Assembly: GCF_026712205.1 (NCBI RefSeq)
Contig: NZ_JAPPUW010000008.1
Span: forward strand, 182,663-246,662
Length of the DNA: 64,000 nt
DNA from: Pelomonas aquatica
Lineage (GTDB): Bacteria > Pseudomonadota > Gammaproteobacteria > Burkholderiales > Burkholderiaceae_C
Direction: 5' to 3'
Shown: positions 63,882 to 64,000 of the stretch, piece after piece
Layout: the number at the start of each line of letters is the position of its first letter
Numbering within the stretch: position 1 is the first letter of the stretch
Translations under genes and position numbers: made by a program
The notes under the pieces: generated by a model
Database searches by the model: none
What the model saw: the letters and a program-made list of their open reading frames with translations, nothing else
What the model was told of the DNA's origin: nothing

Positions 63882-64000
63882 TGAATCGCCCCGGGTTTCG
63901 AGGAGGCTCAACACTCTGAGAGGATTGAGCCATGAGCAAGTCGAACAAGTTCTCGCCCGAGGTGCGTGAGCGTGCGGTGAGGATGGTGCAGGAGCACCGA
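63882..64000 (+). mobile_element. IS3-family insertion sequence, second copy (truncated by window end)
   Basis: The 119 visible bases are identical, base for base, to the reverse complement of 18505-18387, the orfA end of the first copy. It begins at the inverted-repeat end TGAATCGCCCCGGGTT and reads in the plus direction, so the two copies are inverted relative to each other. The insertion lies within jetC. Confidence 0.93.
63932..64000 (+). CDS. IS3-family transposase OrfA, N-terminal part (cut by window end)
   Basis: The first 23 codons match OrfA at 18132-18455 exactly: it begins [20 protein letters not shown] and continues EHR where the window stops. This is the helix-turn-helix N-terminus of the transposase. 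Confidence 0.9.
   Translation, partial: MSKSNKFSPEVRERAVRMVQEHR

Overview
The window comes from a high-GC beta-proteobacterium, most likely of the order Burkholderiales (Roseateles/Rubrivivax/Mitsuaria-like). The basis is the trxA-rho-rpmE2 block, the OmpC-type beta-proteobacterial porin, a Cupriavidus-style czc metal cluster and the codon usage. The genus is an inference.

1-12,040 is core chromosome: phoB (partial) and phoR, a large membrane glycosyltransferase-like gene, rpmE2, rho, trxA, an AddB/AddA-like nuclease-helicase pair and tRNA-Pro(TGG). From the tRNA onwards the content is accessory. A probable integrase tail and a truncated MerR metal regulator lie just behind the tRNA. Then come an envelope-stress module (PAP2 phosphatase, dgkA, a PmrAB-like two-component system and a MipA/OmpV protein) with two perfect CTTAAG-N5-CTTAAG boxes, and an IS3-family element inserted between one of these boxes and mipA.

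19,389-35,345 is a heavy-metal island: three CzcI-like proteins, a CzcE-like protein, the CzcCBA efflux pump, a CzcRS-like two-component system, a P1B-4-type ATPase (SPC motif) and a ZIP-like permease. 35,394-42,440 holds a TonB receptor, an orphan FlgB-like gene, a porin, a Sel1-type protein and a small MscS channel.

42,829-53,264 is plasmid- or ICE-like: an unknown protein paired with an XRE/ImmA-IrrE regulator behind a repeat-bearing promoter, a ParB remnant, a DNA methyltransferase, SSB, a DUF932 protein, an stbABC-like stability operon, and a divergent mobC-relaxase pair. An array of 11-bp phased repeats and two perfect inverted repeats separates these last two operons.

53,356-64,000 is a defence island. 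A tyrosine recombinase is followed directly by two convergent genes (an ATP-grasp ligase and a STAND-like ATPase with helical repeats), and a 15-bp inverted repeat lies at the start of each. This looks like a possible DNA-inversion switch and is the best candidate here for an undescribed system. Next come a complete two-gene Gabija system (gajA, gajB) and a Wadjet system (jetA, jetB, jetC). jetC is cut exactly in its Walker A motif by a second copy of the same IS, in inverted orientation to the first; every base of this copy visible before the window ends matches the first.
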